A DNA stretch of 64,000 bases from Cladorhizidae sp. MBARI D1340-BT2 (GCA_028752905.1 JAQNBH010000015.1:17792112-17856111); one strand, 5' to 3'. Shown: positions 23,701 to 38,700, counted from the stretch's first letter. Notes: generated by a model not told the origin, from the letters alone. Numbers and translations: made by a program.

Positions 23701-26700
23701 TCGATTTCGTTCCCCTAGTTGTGGAATCACTTGGGGGTTGGAGTGAGGAGGCTGCCCGAACCATCTCGGACATCGGTCGTCACCAAGCACAGCGATTGGG
23801 GAGTTCTTCATCGGATGCAATTCGGCATATTTTCCAAGGGTTGTCGGTCAGCCTCTGGAGAGGAAATGCTACGCTCTGGCTTAGCCGCAACCCTCCAGTT
23901 GGGGCCGAGGTTGATGGAACTCTTTAGATTAATTATTTATTGTTCTTACTTACTTACTTAAAAGGACGTTGTACTCTATACTGCATTGTATTGTCTGCAT
24001 GTTTTTCTCAAAAAAACAAAAAAACAAACAAAAAAAACCAAAAAAAACAAAAAAAATTGATAGAGCTGTACAAGACGATATATACAGATTGAAATCCAAG
24101 AGATTTTTTAATATATTTTTTAAAGTGGACTTACGTTACAAAATAGAACCACTAACAAACCCTTGTGGTATGACTTTGGAGCTCCATAGATTCTGCACAC
24201 TTCACTGTGTGAACAATATATAGCTCAAATGTTGTTTTGTTGTTGATATTACAGAATGTTGCATAGGCATAACTACTGTATGCTAAAGTTACATACTGCC
24301 AAAGTGGGAGGGGGGGGGGGAGGATACCTCAAAATCTGAGTGCCTGAAGTGGCTACAGTTGTGGTTCCTGATAAATGTTATCTGTGGCTATGAGTGTGTA
24401 TTCATTAGGCGCTAAAATGTGACAAAGTAGGCAAGAAGCGCAGGTGTTGAAAATCAATTTTCTTGCGATTGTGACTCTCAGAACAACAGCGATGGACTTG
24501 TGCTACTCTACACCAGAATGTACGTTCCCAGTATGGCAGAGGTCTGCCCATACCCCCCCAAAAAACTGGACCAGTCTCAACATCACCTGTAGCCACATCA
24601 ATGGATGCCTCAAGTGGACTAACAAACCTGCATATCCTTGCTGGCATTGCTCCTCTGGATTTCCAAAGGGAAGTTACTAGCTGCGCAGAATGCCTGAAGC
24701 TGACCATACATGTAGATGAAAGACATTTCCTTCATGAGAAAGAAGCAGTATCACGTGACTGACGTCCAGGAAGCATTTCCTTAGCCACAATGTCGCTATG
24801 GAAACATCAACTGAGGAATGCAGGCCAGCTCCGGAGAGCGTGGTTGGAAACAAAACCACCACGGTATGACACCACGGTGGTATGACACGGGCATTGAGAC
24901 ACACCCAGAGGGAAAACATGCATCCTGGGCACAAAGGAAATGCCTCAACTTACGAAGCGGGGTTGGTCGAACCAAAGTTGCAATGGTCAAATGGAGATGT
25001 AAAAAATCGTCGAGCGAAGCTAAATGATCAAGAAAAATCTTTCTGCCTCAGGCATACGTACATTCATCACATGGAGTAGCAAACGGTGTCCGAATACATG
25101 TGTATGAACTGCAACATTGTGATCCTGAACATGCGCTTAATTGCATCATCGCACGTCTTCACTGAAAACCCAATGTTTGAACATTTGAACACCTAAGACC
25201 TAGAGACCAGAAAGCCTGGACTGTGGTGACTCAAGCATAGCAAGGCCACTACTAAGTGTCTGAGGCTCTATAAATACTATAGGTCCCAGGTCTAACTGAA
25301 TAGCAACCATCAATTAGTTAAAGCAGTAAGATTTTTTCTTTTTCTTTAGCGAAGAGTACTACCTGGTTGCTGGAAAATGAACCTAGCATAACCGAGAGCA
25401 ATGAACTAAACAGGTTAGTAAAAGTTTCTTCTTTTAGTGACATGAGTTGGTAGCTAGAGAATGAACCGACTTCTAGCAAAGAACTAGCTCAGCAGCTAAC
25501 CAAAGAAGAAGGCGAGGCAAAGGTTGAGTGCACAAGTTCAACACCAACAAACTCCTCCCACACAAACAGTAGAGCTGTTCATTCATTTGCACTGGTGAAA
25601 ACCAAAATCGAAATTGCAGAGGCAAGAGCTCAAGGAATCCCCCGAAAAATCAAGGACGACACCAGGTACTGCATGAGTTTGTGGGATAACGGAGGGAGGG
25701 TAAAATATACTGGGATGTTCATGAGCCTCTTGCCAGAGTAAGATTTTCCAGCGTGGCAACACTCCCCTCCACCAGTGGCAACTCTGAGCAGCTGGAGTGT
25801 AGCACCATGACAAGTAGCAATGCAGTTGCTAACATTCAGTCGAATTCTATCCCATCATTCAACTTCGACTCCTGTTCATCAACAACTATCAATAATATCC
25901 ACTACGCATTCTCAGTATAGCCAAGGACCAAAATGATGAGCATTAACATACTTATGTATAAAAATATCAACAGTTACTTAATAAACATTAAAAATTCTCA
26001 ATAACTGCTACTAGAGTATATCTGCACTCATGTGCCGAAGGGCCCTAAGTGCAAGAAGGAGGTGTCTAATACTTGATTGCTCTATTCTTGACATTATTTT
26101 CTACTCTAATTCAGGACTGACCACCTATAAGTGTGGTACTGAATCCCAAGACTAAGGGGTGGGAGGTGTTTACCACAATTTTGAATTTCACTAAATTTGT
26201 CACAACTTTTTTCCTTCATTTTTTGAGGACAAATGTAGTGCATTTGATGCTCTTTCTAAAGATATATTTAGTTTGTGCATAGCCACTTCCTAGGTCAAGT
26301 CATGGTAACCTGATGACCTCACTTCTCTGTGCTTTAACCTCTTAGCCAGCCTTTCCCACTTAGGCAGTGGTTAGCACAACTACTCGGTGCATTGACAGAA
26401 TCAACACATCTTGTACTGTTCTTAAAAAAATATGGTTGACATCCCATAAGTCCCGAATGGTTATCAGTGGTTGTAACCACAGCCTAAGTGGGAAAGTCAG
26501 GCTCCATATCTTGGCCTAGACTACATATACACAAAGCATCAATAATTTGTCCTCAAAATGACTTACACAAAATGAAGAACAAAAAAGTTATGAAACGAAA
26601 ATTAAAAATTGTGGTAAACACCCTCCCTAAACAACTTTCTGGTCCCTGCACCAAATAAGATCTGGCGAAGTATAACGCCCATGCCTAAGAAAGTGTCGAG

Positions 26701-29700
26701 AAATGGAAGGACACTCTGAAGCTGGAAAGAGCAGCGTAAGCATCCACCATCCACGTGTGATTCTCATCATGCAAGTGCAACTCTTTTTCTCCGGTGGTAT
26801 ACAAGCCTGTAATTTTCTTTTTTAAGATATATTGGCAGGAAATAGCTCGTCGACATTCTTTCCCCCTCCAGCAGAACACTACCAGGATACTCCATTTAGG
26901 ACAATAGAAAAACATAATTAAGCACCAGGATGGACTGATGCTTACAACAGCTTGTAACTGCATTGGTAATACTATTCTCAGTGGTCTTCCTTTACGTCAG
27001 AGAAAAGTGCAGGAGACTGAGGAGTGACTATCGTATTACAAATACTTCCTTCTATACCAGCTCCTAGTGACTCAGATACCTTGCCTTCACAATTTTCTAG
27101 TGACTCCATTTGTGACTGCATTGGTTACAGTCTCAGTGGTCTTCCTTTAGACAACATGTACTAGTGCCAATCAAATATTGAATGTATCACAGGGCCAACC
27201 CATTTTGTAGACGACGCACTGGTCTTTTGTCCTGATGAAAACTAGCTCGGTGGTGTCACGCAGCCGACTATGGGATGGGCCAGCAGTTGTTGGCGGCAAC
27301 TTCCAAGTGGGAGTAGGGAAGTTAGAGCACAGGAGCAAAAGTAAATGCAACGAGTCTGCACCACATGGTGGAGGGCAGCAATTATTTGTAAACACACAGG
27401 CACTCCATCTGCCATGAACTATCCGACGACAAGCTTGTATGTGTTGATGGCGACCAACCCTCTCCACCCACTGCCACCACTTTTCCCCTTATGGCTTCGC
27501 CTCTCCCGAGTGAAGCTCATGATTACACAGGATCCTTTAATTCATGTATAGGCTTCCAAGAACAGAAGGGGAAGTGGACGGTGAGAACAGGAGCCACTCG
27601 TACGACGTCGTCATCTCCAAGAGAGAAATCTGCTGCTGTAGTTGTCATCTAGTACAAGCATACAGTAGTAAAGCCGAGAGTCAAGACACATTTTAGATTT
27701 GACTTAATCAATTAAGCTTTTATACAACAGTGTGCAGGGTTTAAAAAAAGTGGACAAAGGTGTGAAATGCCAACTGCAGAAGACGGCATAAGTGGATGCT
27801 CCAGCTGGCAAGCGATCAAGCAGTCGTATGCATAAACATATGCACTCAATCAAATTGTCATTCAAATGATAAGGAACATGCCTGATCTGCCAGCCAGCCT
27901 AAATTCTCTCCCTCCCCTCCCAGCCAGACCGAGTCAACAACAACTCTTCTGCAGCCAGCCCAGCTGATGGCTTTAGTCAAAATTCAGCTAGACTAGCCTG
28001 GTACACTACCGTCAGATCAGCCAGCCACCCCCCAACACACAGCTGATCGTTGAGCCTGGTTCTCATATAACTGTAACTACCGTAATGTTGCCAGTGGCAG
28101 TGCCCTGGATAGTGCCGGGGATTTGTCCCTGGTAGATTTTATGAATGCAAACATGTCTTAGGTGCCTGCGACATTCGGCTTGCTAGGTGCTGGAGAAGTT
28201 AAACTTTCAACTGTTGCAGCTCTGCAGGCAGAAAGAAAAGTATGTGAAAAATACTCATACGGGAGACTAGGTCGGGATAATTGTGATCATGACCGTTTAT
28301 CAGCCAATCAATTATCAGCCAATCAAGGGGCTTCTATCACGTTTGGCACCATTCAATAACGTTCATGGATTATTGTCACTTGCTGTCAAGATAGAGAACA
28401 CGAGCGAAGCTGCTATTAATTCAACTTTGACGAGCTATGCCCAGAACCAGAGATAAAACTGCTTTTGATAAGATTCCACAGAAGAAGAAAAATGTGTGGA
28501 AAAGGAATCACTGCAAAGTTTGGAATCAATCAGGTAGTGGCGATCAGAACCAATTTCCCAAAATAAAATCAAACGAAGCATAATATCTGGTTCAAAACAC
28601 ACTGACTTTGAGAAGATTTCAAAGTACTTAATTAATATGGCTGGAGGTCCACATTAAGGACAGACCGGGAATGACTCGTGTGAAAATGAGGAAGATCGAA
28701 ACAACAAGCACAAGTCTGGGAGCATGAAGACACTGAAATTTATTTGTGTGGCACAGATAATAAAGAAATTGAACAGCCAACAACCCCTAGGACTCTGAAG
28801 CAAGACGTGATAGCAACCGTCTTGAGAAACAGAATGAGGCCAGCCAAATGACGCAAATCAGTTCCTGACTCTGAGTGAATGAGGGCGATGGAAGGAAACT
28901 GCTTCATCTTCAATGAACTCTCAATTGACATAATAACATTAAAATCACCTTCTCAACAAATTGTGTATTCACTCGACGTTTCGACTAGATGCTCTAGCCT
29001 TCATCAGCTTCCAATTAAAATTTGAAGATGAGGCAAGTCTAGACCTGTCTGTGCCTGATTAGGATAGTGTCAAAAGTATACCAGCCACAAGCCCCCCAAA
29101 GTCACGGGAAAGAGCTTTGTTAAATAAATAACTCGTAAGCTCTGCAGAAATAGACAAAGAATTCCTGAAAACCATGTGCAGTAAAATGTATTCCATCTGA
29201 ATCTTGTTGGGCAGCTTCAATGGCAATGGCCAAGCTATAGATATTGAAAGTTTCAATGACACAGAATTGAGGAAAAGCTGTAATGAAAAATGGCTTTTTT
29301 TTAAACAGGCTCTACATGATCAGCAGCAAAATTTTCAGCAGTTGGGGAACATTGTTCCTTTTCAATTTGCTTCCTAGCAGCACAATCCACAGCAGTTTTT
29401 ACACCAACAAAACCAGTTCCAGTCTTACCCATTCCAACAAGACCAAATGCAACTAAGTCAGCTATATTCATTATCACATCCAACCAAAAACATATTTTCA
29501 GGACCCTCCTCCACAACACAACAATAGGTCAGATGGCAATGAACAAGAACACCTCGCTCAAAGCCTACTTATGCAACTCTTAATCCTGTGACTATAGCAG
29601 GGAGATCATAATAATTTTTGTAGTCATAATTTCTGTCGACACTGATGGGTAAAATGAGAAAATAATTCTATTATTGATTTTTTCAGCTTGATGGGTTTTA

Positions 29701-32700
29701 TAAGTATGCCAAAACAACTTTCTCAACATCTGCACTCACCTATGCAATATCTTGTCTGCAAGGCTCCATATGTGACTGTGCACAATAGAAACAAGGTGGG
29801 GTTGAGGGGACACCTACCCTACAAAAAAATTTCCAATTCAGTCCATTCTGACATGAACCTTAAAAAAGAAAGAAAGTATTCACAGCAGATCATGGAAAGG
29901 GTCATTATAAAATGAGCTCAAAACTAGTTCTCAAAAGTTTTGGACAACCTAAGAATAGATAATTCTGCACATTTCCATGGAAAGTGTGCTTCCTTCTCTT
30001 ATTAGTTGTTGGTGTGTGCTCCAATTCTTTCTTTGCTTCATATGTAGAGGTTGTCAAGAATAAGGAGGCCCAAAACTTTTCGCTGCCTCTCCTCTCCTTA
30101 ATTCTTTTTGTTCAAGCCTGGCTAGAATAATCCTTTCTGAAGTCTGATCAACTAACCTAGCCTTAAAATTACCATGTCTTCATGTCTCAACCTTGTCACG
30201 TTTGAAAATATTCATGTTTCAAAGTAGCATTTCTGAAGTATAATGCCACACCAATGTTTCACCACACACCCAAACATGTTTGAGCTACCACAGAACTGAG
30301 CCAGATGGGCTATTGAAGAGCATCATAGATTGATCCCCGCTTCTCTTGCCTCTCCTACATAATTGTTTCTGCCAACACTATGGAGATCTTGTAGAGCTGT
30401 CATCAGCTCCAACTGATCTCTAGCTACCAGGAATATTAGTCAGAATCAACTAAACCTCTTGGTGCATCACCAGCATTGTTGGTTGCTTAGCACTTATGAA
30501 GGTGTATACCTGCCTTGATAATCTTCCCAACAGTTTCAGGCTTTGCAGACATCGGCTTCCTAAATATACGCTAATTCATACCAAATGAATTTTCAATGGT
30601 TCTTCTGCACCTCGACAGTGGATAATAATACACTTCCTCTTTTGTTCTTTGGGATAAAAAAAAAAAAGCAGGATAAGGTTTCATTAGCCAATGTTTCAAG
30701 GGGAAGGTCTCACTGGACACAGGAACATAAGGAAGGAATTTCACTATTATATATTCACCATAACCGGTTCTGGGATACCAATTTCTCTGTTTTGTTTCCA
30801 AAAAATTTAGGCATGATTGTCTCTTCCAAAACCTTCATGCCGTTGAAGAATGGTATTGGCATCGCAGATTGCCATGAGAACTAAGCTGTGAAAAACTTTA
30901 CAGTTAGACCAGTTCGATTCTCTATTCTTTGGGCATTTCAGCCCTATATGCTTCTCACCTAATGCCCCAAGACAATGTGGAGAATTCCATTCCGTTTGAA
31001 TATCAATTGTTTGGGTGACATTCGCAGGAACCTGTAGAAGTATTCTCTATTATAAAGTTTCAGTTCGTTGAAGAGCTTGTGAAACTGACCACTGTCTTCA
31101 AGTTGGGGAAATATCTCTTGGACCCAACAATTGTGTTTGTGCTTGACTTCATTTCTCCCACGTCTGAGCCTCAGGCAACCAAGAAGAAGGAAAAGTTGAC
31201 ATTTGAGCAAAAACCTCTTTCTTGCAGCCCTTTTGAACATTAGTACGTTTTGGTTGGAACAATGCCATCAGAAGGATTCGGTACTCAAGATTACATGGGA
31301 ACGACATGCAAGAACATGTCCCAGACACTGTTGCTGGCAACAGCATGGTAGTCATGGTTTACAAGGGAACCAGGTTTTAGATTTTTCGAGGCAGGCGGGT
31401 CAGAACAAAATCTTTTAAATGTATACGATTCTCAAACTCATTCTGTATGTGCTCCTCAGGAGTTATGTCACTCACAGCTACCATGTGAGATCTTAAATGC
31501 CGGTTGGAACTTTAGGTAGGCATGGTATATACTTGTGTGTACTTGTGCCTGTCGACCACCTCCAGAAACTTCACCCCTGCCACATCTGCCACCCCTGCCA
31601 CATCCGTCTCATCACCAGCTATTCCCCAGTCTTGCTTAACAAGAAAAAGTGCCCTGCCGGCCTCTGCAATCAATAAAAAAATGCCGGCTAATGAAAAAAG
31701 TGATTGATCAGTACCATAGGCTGAATACGTGAGTAAGGCAGGGAGGGATGCTAGGCTTTCCAGGGAGGCTGTTTGGAGAGTAGGTCATAAAGAAATGGAC
31801 CCACATGGGTACCAGGACCACGATGTGCTTCATCAATGGAGTGCAAATCCATAAAAAACAAAAAACAAAACAAAAAAACAACAACAACAACACAGTTCTC
31901 CCAGTTCATCAGGAACCCAGTGGAATTTGACCTAGTCTAGGAGAAGTGGCCTGGATGCAGCAGCAAGCATGTCTACATAGACAGATAGAGATGTGGCATT
32001 AAAATTGTTCAGTTATGATATCATGGTCCCAGGTCCTGTTAAAATGTTCTGTAATTGTTGTTTGGGTACAATTACCGTGTCAATGTTTCAGTCACAAGCA
32101 ACTTCAGTATATATATTTACAAATCACTCAATATGATAAAATACCTACTGTAGAATAGTGTGCAGAGAAATATTATAATCGGTGGTTTGCAGCAGATGAT
32201 GGAGTTGGTAAGCAGTTGTTTCGTCGGCCAGTTTCATCTGCGCTTCAGCTACCTTTTTTAAGAACTTTCGAATCCCACGAGCTATGGCTGGCAGGTTTTC
32301 CGCCTCCAAAATCCTGGAGATAAGGGATAGCCTTGGGAATGAAGACACAGTTACGCTCAGCTTTTTATATATACTATACATAATCACCAATGAACAGGAA
32401 ACTGAAGCAACAAACTACTGAACAAAAAGCCACATGCAAATGACGGAAAGAAACTGAAGCAGCACGAAGCTGATGAACAAGAAGGCGGATGATGAATCAC
32501 TGAATAGAAGCAAGAGGCCGATGAACTACTGGAGCGAATCACGAGGCTGCTGAAAGACTGGGATTGGAGAAAGAGGTCCATGAAAGCCGGAGAAAACTGA
32601 GCAGGAACATGACAAACAAGAACAGTAGGCTGATGAAATACTGGATTGTGCTGATGAGCGACTAAATTGAAACATGACGTTGAACAACTAAAAGATGAAG

Positions 32701-35700
32701 TCCGAGCCTGGAATGAGAAGCAAGAGAAAGGTTGAATTGAGCACGAGACCTGAACTGAAATGCAAATAAGCTTGTAACACGAAGAAAAAAAGCCCCCCCA
32801 CCTCCCAATTTTCTTTGTGAGGTTCAGTCACAGAGTCGCTACTGCGATTATTTTGTAATGAATTTTTTTCTTTCTTTCTAAGATCTACCTTATAATTTTT
32901 GACAAATTATCCAGAAAAACAACAAAACAACACACACACAACAACAAGAGAGGACAGAGAACCAGATTTTTTTTTGCCCATATCATTCTTCAGGCGTGTG
33001 CAATAATAATTATTACCAAGTTCGCGAGATAACAATCAGAATAAATTATTTATCAAGGCCAGTAGTGTAAATAAAGATGTCACCATTATACTACCACTGA
33101 TACCCTCTGGAAAAGGTAGGTGTAAATGTAAATCTACTTTTGACTTGTGCACTTGTGAAAATGTTTAGTACCAATTAATTCTAAAATAGCTAAAATTAGT
33201 AGCTGCCAATTTCAAGGTCGTGCATGATCTGCAAATAGGTCTGGAACACTATCTACTACAAAGCTTTCCAGAGCACGCTACACCACATACCCATTCCCAA
33301 ACCATGAGCGAGCACATGGTCATAAACTACCTAGTATTCTCCGAATAAGTCGCACCCCCATATCTAGGCAGCAATTTCTGCCCTTTCCTTTTCACAGTAA
33401 AAGTTGCAGCACGTATTACCACTTATTGGATAGAGGTCTTTGTGCACTTGCTCTTGCTATTGTGGTAGTTTGGAGGCCATGAGAGTTGTACTCCGCGAGT
33501 GCAGTCAGGAGGGAACACATCTAATCTGCCAGTTCCTTGAAGTCCAAGCTACAGACCAGGACCAGACTGCTGTTGCTTCTCATGCTACCTCTGCATACTA
33601 CTATGGTTAGCATTCTTCCCCATAAACCTGATAACTTTGGGCTAACTGAAGGCTGTATTCTAACAGAGGTGCTCGATCTTCTCTGCCACATCCAAGGGCA
33701 AGCCAGCAGCTAGAGAAGAATGCACCTGCCCATCCCTAAACATGAACTGTGTTTGCATGCAGATGTCAAGAGAAATGGTCACCCCCACTGAATTTGAAGT
33801 CCACCTGTGAATGTGAGCCATCCAAAAGGAAACTGGCGGCATTGTCGGTTCAGTAGAAGAGAGATACCACATGCTGATGGTGGTAACGCATCATAAGGTT
33901 GAGCATCCTTTAAGTTAGTTGGTACCTGGGTTCTGGTTGGGGTGGATGTCATCACAGTTCCCCGTTAACAACTGGACTGTAGGTACAAGAATGGAGAGAA
34001 TATAGTTTTATCAGCACAGCAATGCAATTGTCAACAGAGCCACTGGAATAAGGCACTTGCTTTCCCCTTCCCGATGCCCTGTAGATTTTTTTGGTGCATT
34101 TTTTGGCGTGGGGGTGAACTATCAGTCCTGCAAATAAAACAGCAATGCAAGTTATAGCAGAACTTGTGTATCAAGTCACAGACACAAGAAGTTAAAGATC
34201 TGTCCATCATCACTGTCATCGAAGACCTGGGTTGAAACAGCACTGGTCCTGATAGTCAAGATCGAACCCAAGTTACCAGAGAAAGGGCTTCGTTCAGTCT
34301 GGGTCACTTAGACTCGCTCTTGAGAGATCCTAAACTCGTGAGGCACTAACAGTAACCCTTTGCACGAGAATCTCTCCCGTTGATTCATCCACAATGATCG
34401 AGGCTTCTTTCTTTCTCTTGCTTTATATTAATTCAAGATGGATCTCCTCTCCAGTGTTTCAGCATTGCTCACTCAAGTTCTTCCCGGGCAGATCTTTTTG
34501 ACTGCTCACTAGCCCATCAACTAGGTAACATGTTTCGAGTAGATTCACCATTCGCTGACTCTCTTCTTAAATTTTTTTGAAGGAGAGCCACACAAACCAC
34601 CTTGGGCCATTTCTTCTTCTGAATTCACCAGACCACACCCACTGGCAAAATGAACCACTAGTGGGTTGACAGTCGTTAGCACTACTCAGATGAACGACTC
34701 GTAACTACTCAAACAATATTGTTTGTATTTCCTCTAGTAATATTTATTTGGTCACTAACTACAAGTAAAGGTAAAGCTGAGGATTGATGGATCAGGATTC
34801 TCCACAACCACTGAACAAGTATGAAGTACTCGCACACAGATTCAACATGCCTAGCTCCCAATGGCATACATACCTTGTTGGGGATATTATAGTCGATCTG
34901 ACTTGCCACATTTATGTAGGTACGCGAAAATCAGTACTCCTCAATGACTTCACCATTGGGATCTGGCTAAGCTGAGGATGTGGTGCCTACTGTACAACAC
35001 ACACAAGGTCAACAACGTACTAGGCCGAGGCAAGTCAAAGGCACTTGAATCTAATAGGGCATATCATAGGTATAGGATAGCCTATTCAAAAGAGTCGGTT
35101 ATGCGCCTTCGCCTCGGGATGTAACCGCAAACGAGTAGGTTACACTGGCGCATAACCCGCGAGTGGAGTATAGGCTATCTTACTTATACTACATTGCGCA
35201 TGCGCTAAACTACATGCGGTTAAAAGTGTAGGTTATGCGCCTATGTAACCTATAGTTATTAACCAATCAAATTAGCCACAGATCATGTGATGTAGTATAA
35301 TTATCGATATTATGCATGCTGGCAGTACTCCCGAAAAACTAGGTTTCCTCCATTCCCACACAACTCCTCACGGACTCATACACTCTCCCAGCAGTACTGA
35401 TGATGGCAATACATTCAAGCATACTTTTTGGCTAGAGGAAGACCAAGGCAGCGAACAGTTCCAACCATTATCACTAAGAACCATTACAATAACTATGAAA
35501 TGAGACATGTCAGTATCATAATGGGATCATGTGAGCTCACATGATCCCCATTCTAATGTTGCTGACCGAGTTTAACAACTGCAGTGGATTTTGTTACTAT
35601 ATATATTTTTTTGTAGAATAGGGTGGAAGTACTCACTGCTTTAGTGATCATGCCAAGTACAGCTATATAACCTTCCTTGGACATGCTGGGATGCTTGTGA

Positions 35701-38700
35701 CTATCCCAGGATGTCCCTAGTGAAAGTAATTTTGGACCACATATCATAATTGGGCCCCAGGGCTATGGCCGGGGGCATTCTAGGGTTATGCTTAGAGAGA
35801 TATCCCAGGTAAGTTCAAAACATCTCAGGATGCAAGTGCGCTGGCCTCCATGCTGTACGGTCAGTCACCCTCATTAGGAACATCCTGTGACAATCCCAAG
35901 CATTCCTGGGCATCCCAGGAATGTCCTGGGAAAGTTTGCAGCAGTACTGCACACTACATACCGCGGCCATTTGTGGTGGTGCATCATAAATGCTCACTAT
36001 CAGAATAAAGTGGCTTGAGGAGCTCTGCCAAAGAGGTGGACCACTGCTCTGCAAGTGTAGTGTAATATTGCAAAGCAGAGTCAATGACTCTCATTGGTTG
36101 GGTCCAAAACATGAAGACCCCAGAGTGGCCAAGCATTAGATAGCGAATTTTATGGGGAAAAATAAAAATTTACGACATTTTAACACTTCATGTAAAGGAA
36201 AAATCGCAGGAAAATTCCATTGCCTAGCCAAGTGCACTTGGGGTAAAATGTACATGTAAGGCCAACTTTCCTTAAATTTGTTCTCACCAAAAATGCTCGA
36301 CATTCGAACAAATAATTTGGGCTCCAAGAATGGATCAAGGATCAAGCCAAAAGAGGACGACCTGCAGTGCCAGTTAACAGTGCTACCTGCACTGAGTTTA
36401 ATCATCCCATTTGTTCTAATTCCTCGGGAATTCCGCATTTAACAGGAAATCATCATCCCATTTGTGTCTAATTCCTCGGGAATTCCGCATTTAACAGGAA
36501 ATCTACTGCACCCGATAAAATTAATAAGAATCTTTAGGGCCAACAGAAAGCATTCCCCATGAATGCGCATTTTATGTTGATGATAGCGGAAATATCCGAC
36601 AAAGAACGCAATTTGAATTTGGTAGCTTATATATATATAAAGCTATGCTAGAGTTCGTATGGTGAATCTAAATCTAACCGTGAAATTTAACTCAAGCTGT
36701 TGTTTCTAATCCTACTCTACTATCTACTAAAGCAAAAAAACAATGTAATTGCTCAAAATGGAGATGATGTTTACAAGTGTCATCCTTGGCTTTGGCAAAC
36801 AAAAACAATAAATTAAAAATAAAAAAATTAAAAAAGCTTGTTTTTCTCGATTAGCAATCCCCCCTCCAGTTGTAACCTTGTAACCATGTTGCTCTATCTC
36901 AATTGGTTATTGGAGCCGCCCTTCCAATTGTAACTGTGGATACAAATATTCATAGGCCACACTCATGAATTAATTAACATGTACGACCAGTTGTCATTAT
37001 TGAGGTGAAGTGTACTGTTGAGGTATGTGTATAACTTCATTGCATCACAGATCTAGTGCAGCAGGTCAATGAACACGAGCTATACTCAATTATCAAGCTT
37101 CAATTGAACAGCAATCTGAAGTGCAGAGAGAGCGTTTGGGATGAATGAGAGGCAGGTGAGAGATTGGATGGAGGAAACAGAAGAACAACTAGAGAAGTTG
37201 TATACCATCCAGGAAGAGGAGGCTTAAGGACGGAAAATAGCACTTCCTGAGATGGAGGAAGAATTGTTGGGAATCGCTGAGGATTGAACACCTGAGTGTT
37301 TGCCACCAGGGGATGAAGAACAGATTGAATAGTTGTTGTGGATGGCCGTAGATCCTAGAGTGCTGGTCTTGCAAAGAACAAACAACACATTGTGAAAGCT
37401 CAACCTACCTGCAAAACCACGCAATCAACGCAAGAGACTGCTGTTTGCTATCATTACCTTGCCCAAATATACTCATCTAAGCTTGGCTGGCACTAGCTAC
37501 TACTCATCTACAAAGGTGGAGCTAATCAGGCACTTAGATATAGCAACCACCCTTGTCTTTGTGTTTTCAGCACTGCAGACTAGTGATTCTCATTCAAAAT
37601 ATAGGGTAGCCATATAGCTCCAGCTGAAGGCAGCAACTGATATAAAATACGACATAAAAGTAGTCTGATACAAAATTCATTAGTTGACCAAGGTGCTAGC
37701 CAGCTAAAATACCCACTGTTGTCTTTGGCCTGAACACTAGCACGCTAGTGTAACAGAAACTAAGTCCAAGTGCTTTGTTTACTTTTACAGTCGCTAGGCA
37801 AGCTGTAGCCTATCAACAGCACTTACTCGATAGAGCCCCCAAGCGCTGAGCAGGCAAGCATGATTCTTGTGTTATATCACATGACCTTAATAAGAAACTC
37901 AAGCGCATGTATATGTTGCATTTCTCCCCCCCCCCCCTCAATTTCCAGTCCTAGTGAGTTAATAATGGTAGATATGTTAGAACCAGGAACTGACGATGGG
38001 TGCATTACGCTAATTTTGCATGGTGCGAGAGCATAGTCCTCTGCGGTACCAAGTTCACAAGGAACACTCACGGCTGTGTTCCAGATGATAATCAACCCGT
38101 CTTTGGATCCGGACGCCAGCATGGACCCATCGTGAGAGAATTTGACAAACCAGACCTCCTCAGAATGGTCAGTCAAAACGTGAACACTCTCGCACGGGAA
38201 ATCTGCCCTGCAGAGGCAGACACACCACCACCATCACCACACACGTGCAAGTCAAATGAATCACATGCGAGGTACCTTGAGCACATGTGGTCGTTCAGGA
38301 GAGTGTACTGTGGGGTATCCTGGTCCAAGTAGTGGAAAGGACACCTGTCCACCTGTAACTGGACAGCCTGGGTGAGAAGCTGTTGCAATCTCTTGGGAGG
38401 TAACATCACAGAGGATGGGAGGAAACCTGCAGAATAATCATAACACTTGATCTGATTATAGTACCACTGCAGACACCCAGAAGTGTAAATGTGGTCCCAC
38501 TGTATAGAGAGGGCAAATCTTGTTTGCCCAGACTAGGCCATTTTCCTGTGCCACATCATGCTGCACCAGACATTTCATGTGCCACATCATGCTGCACCAG
38601 ACATTTTCCTGTGCCATATCATGCTGCCCCAGACTAGGGCATTTTCCTGTGCCACATCATGCAGCCCCAGACTGGGGTATTTTCCTGTGTCACATCATGC

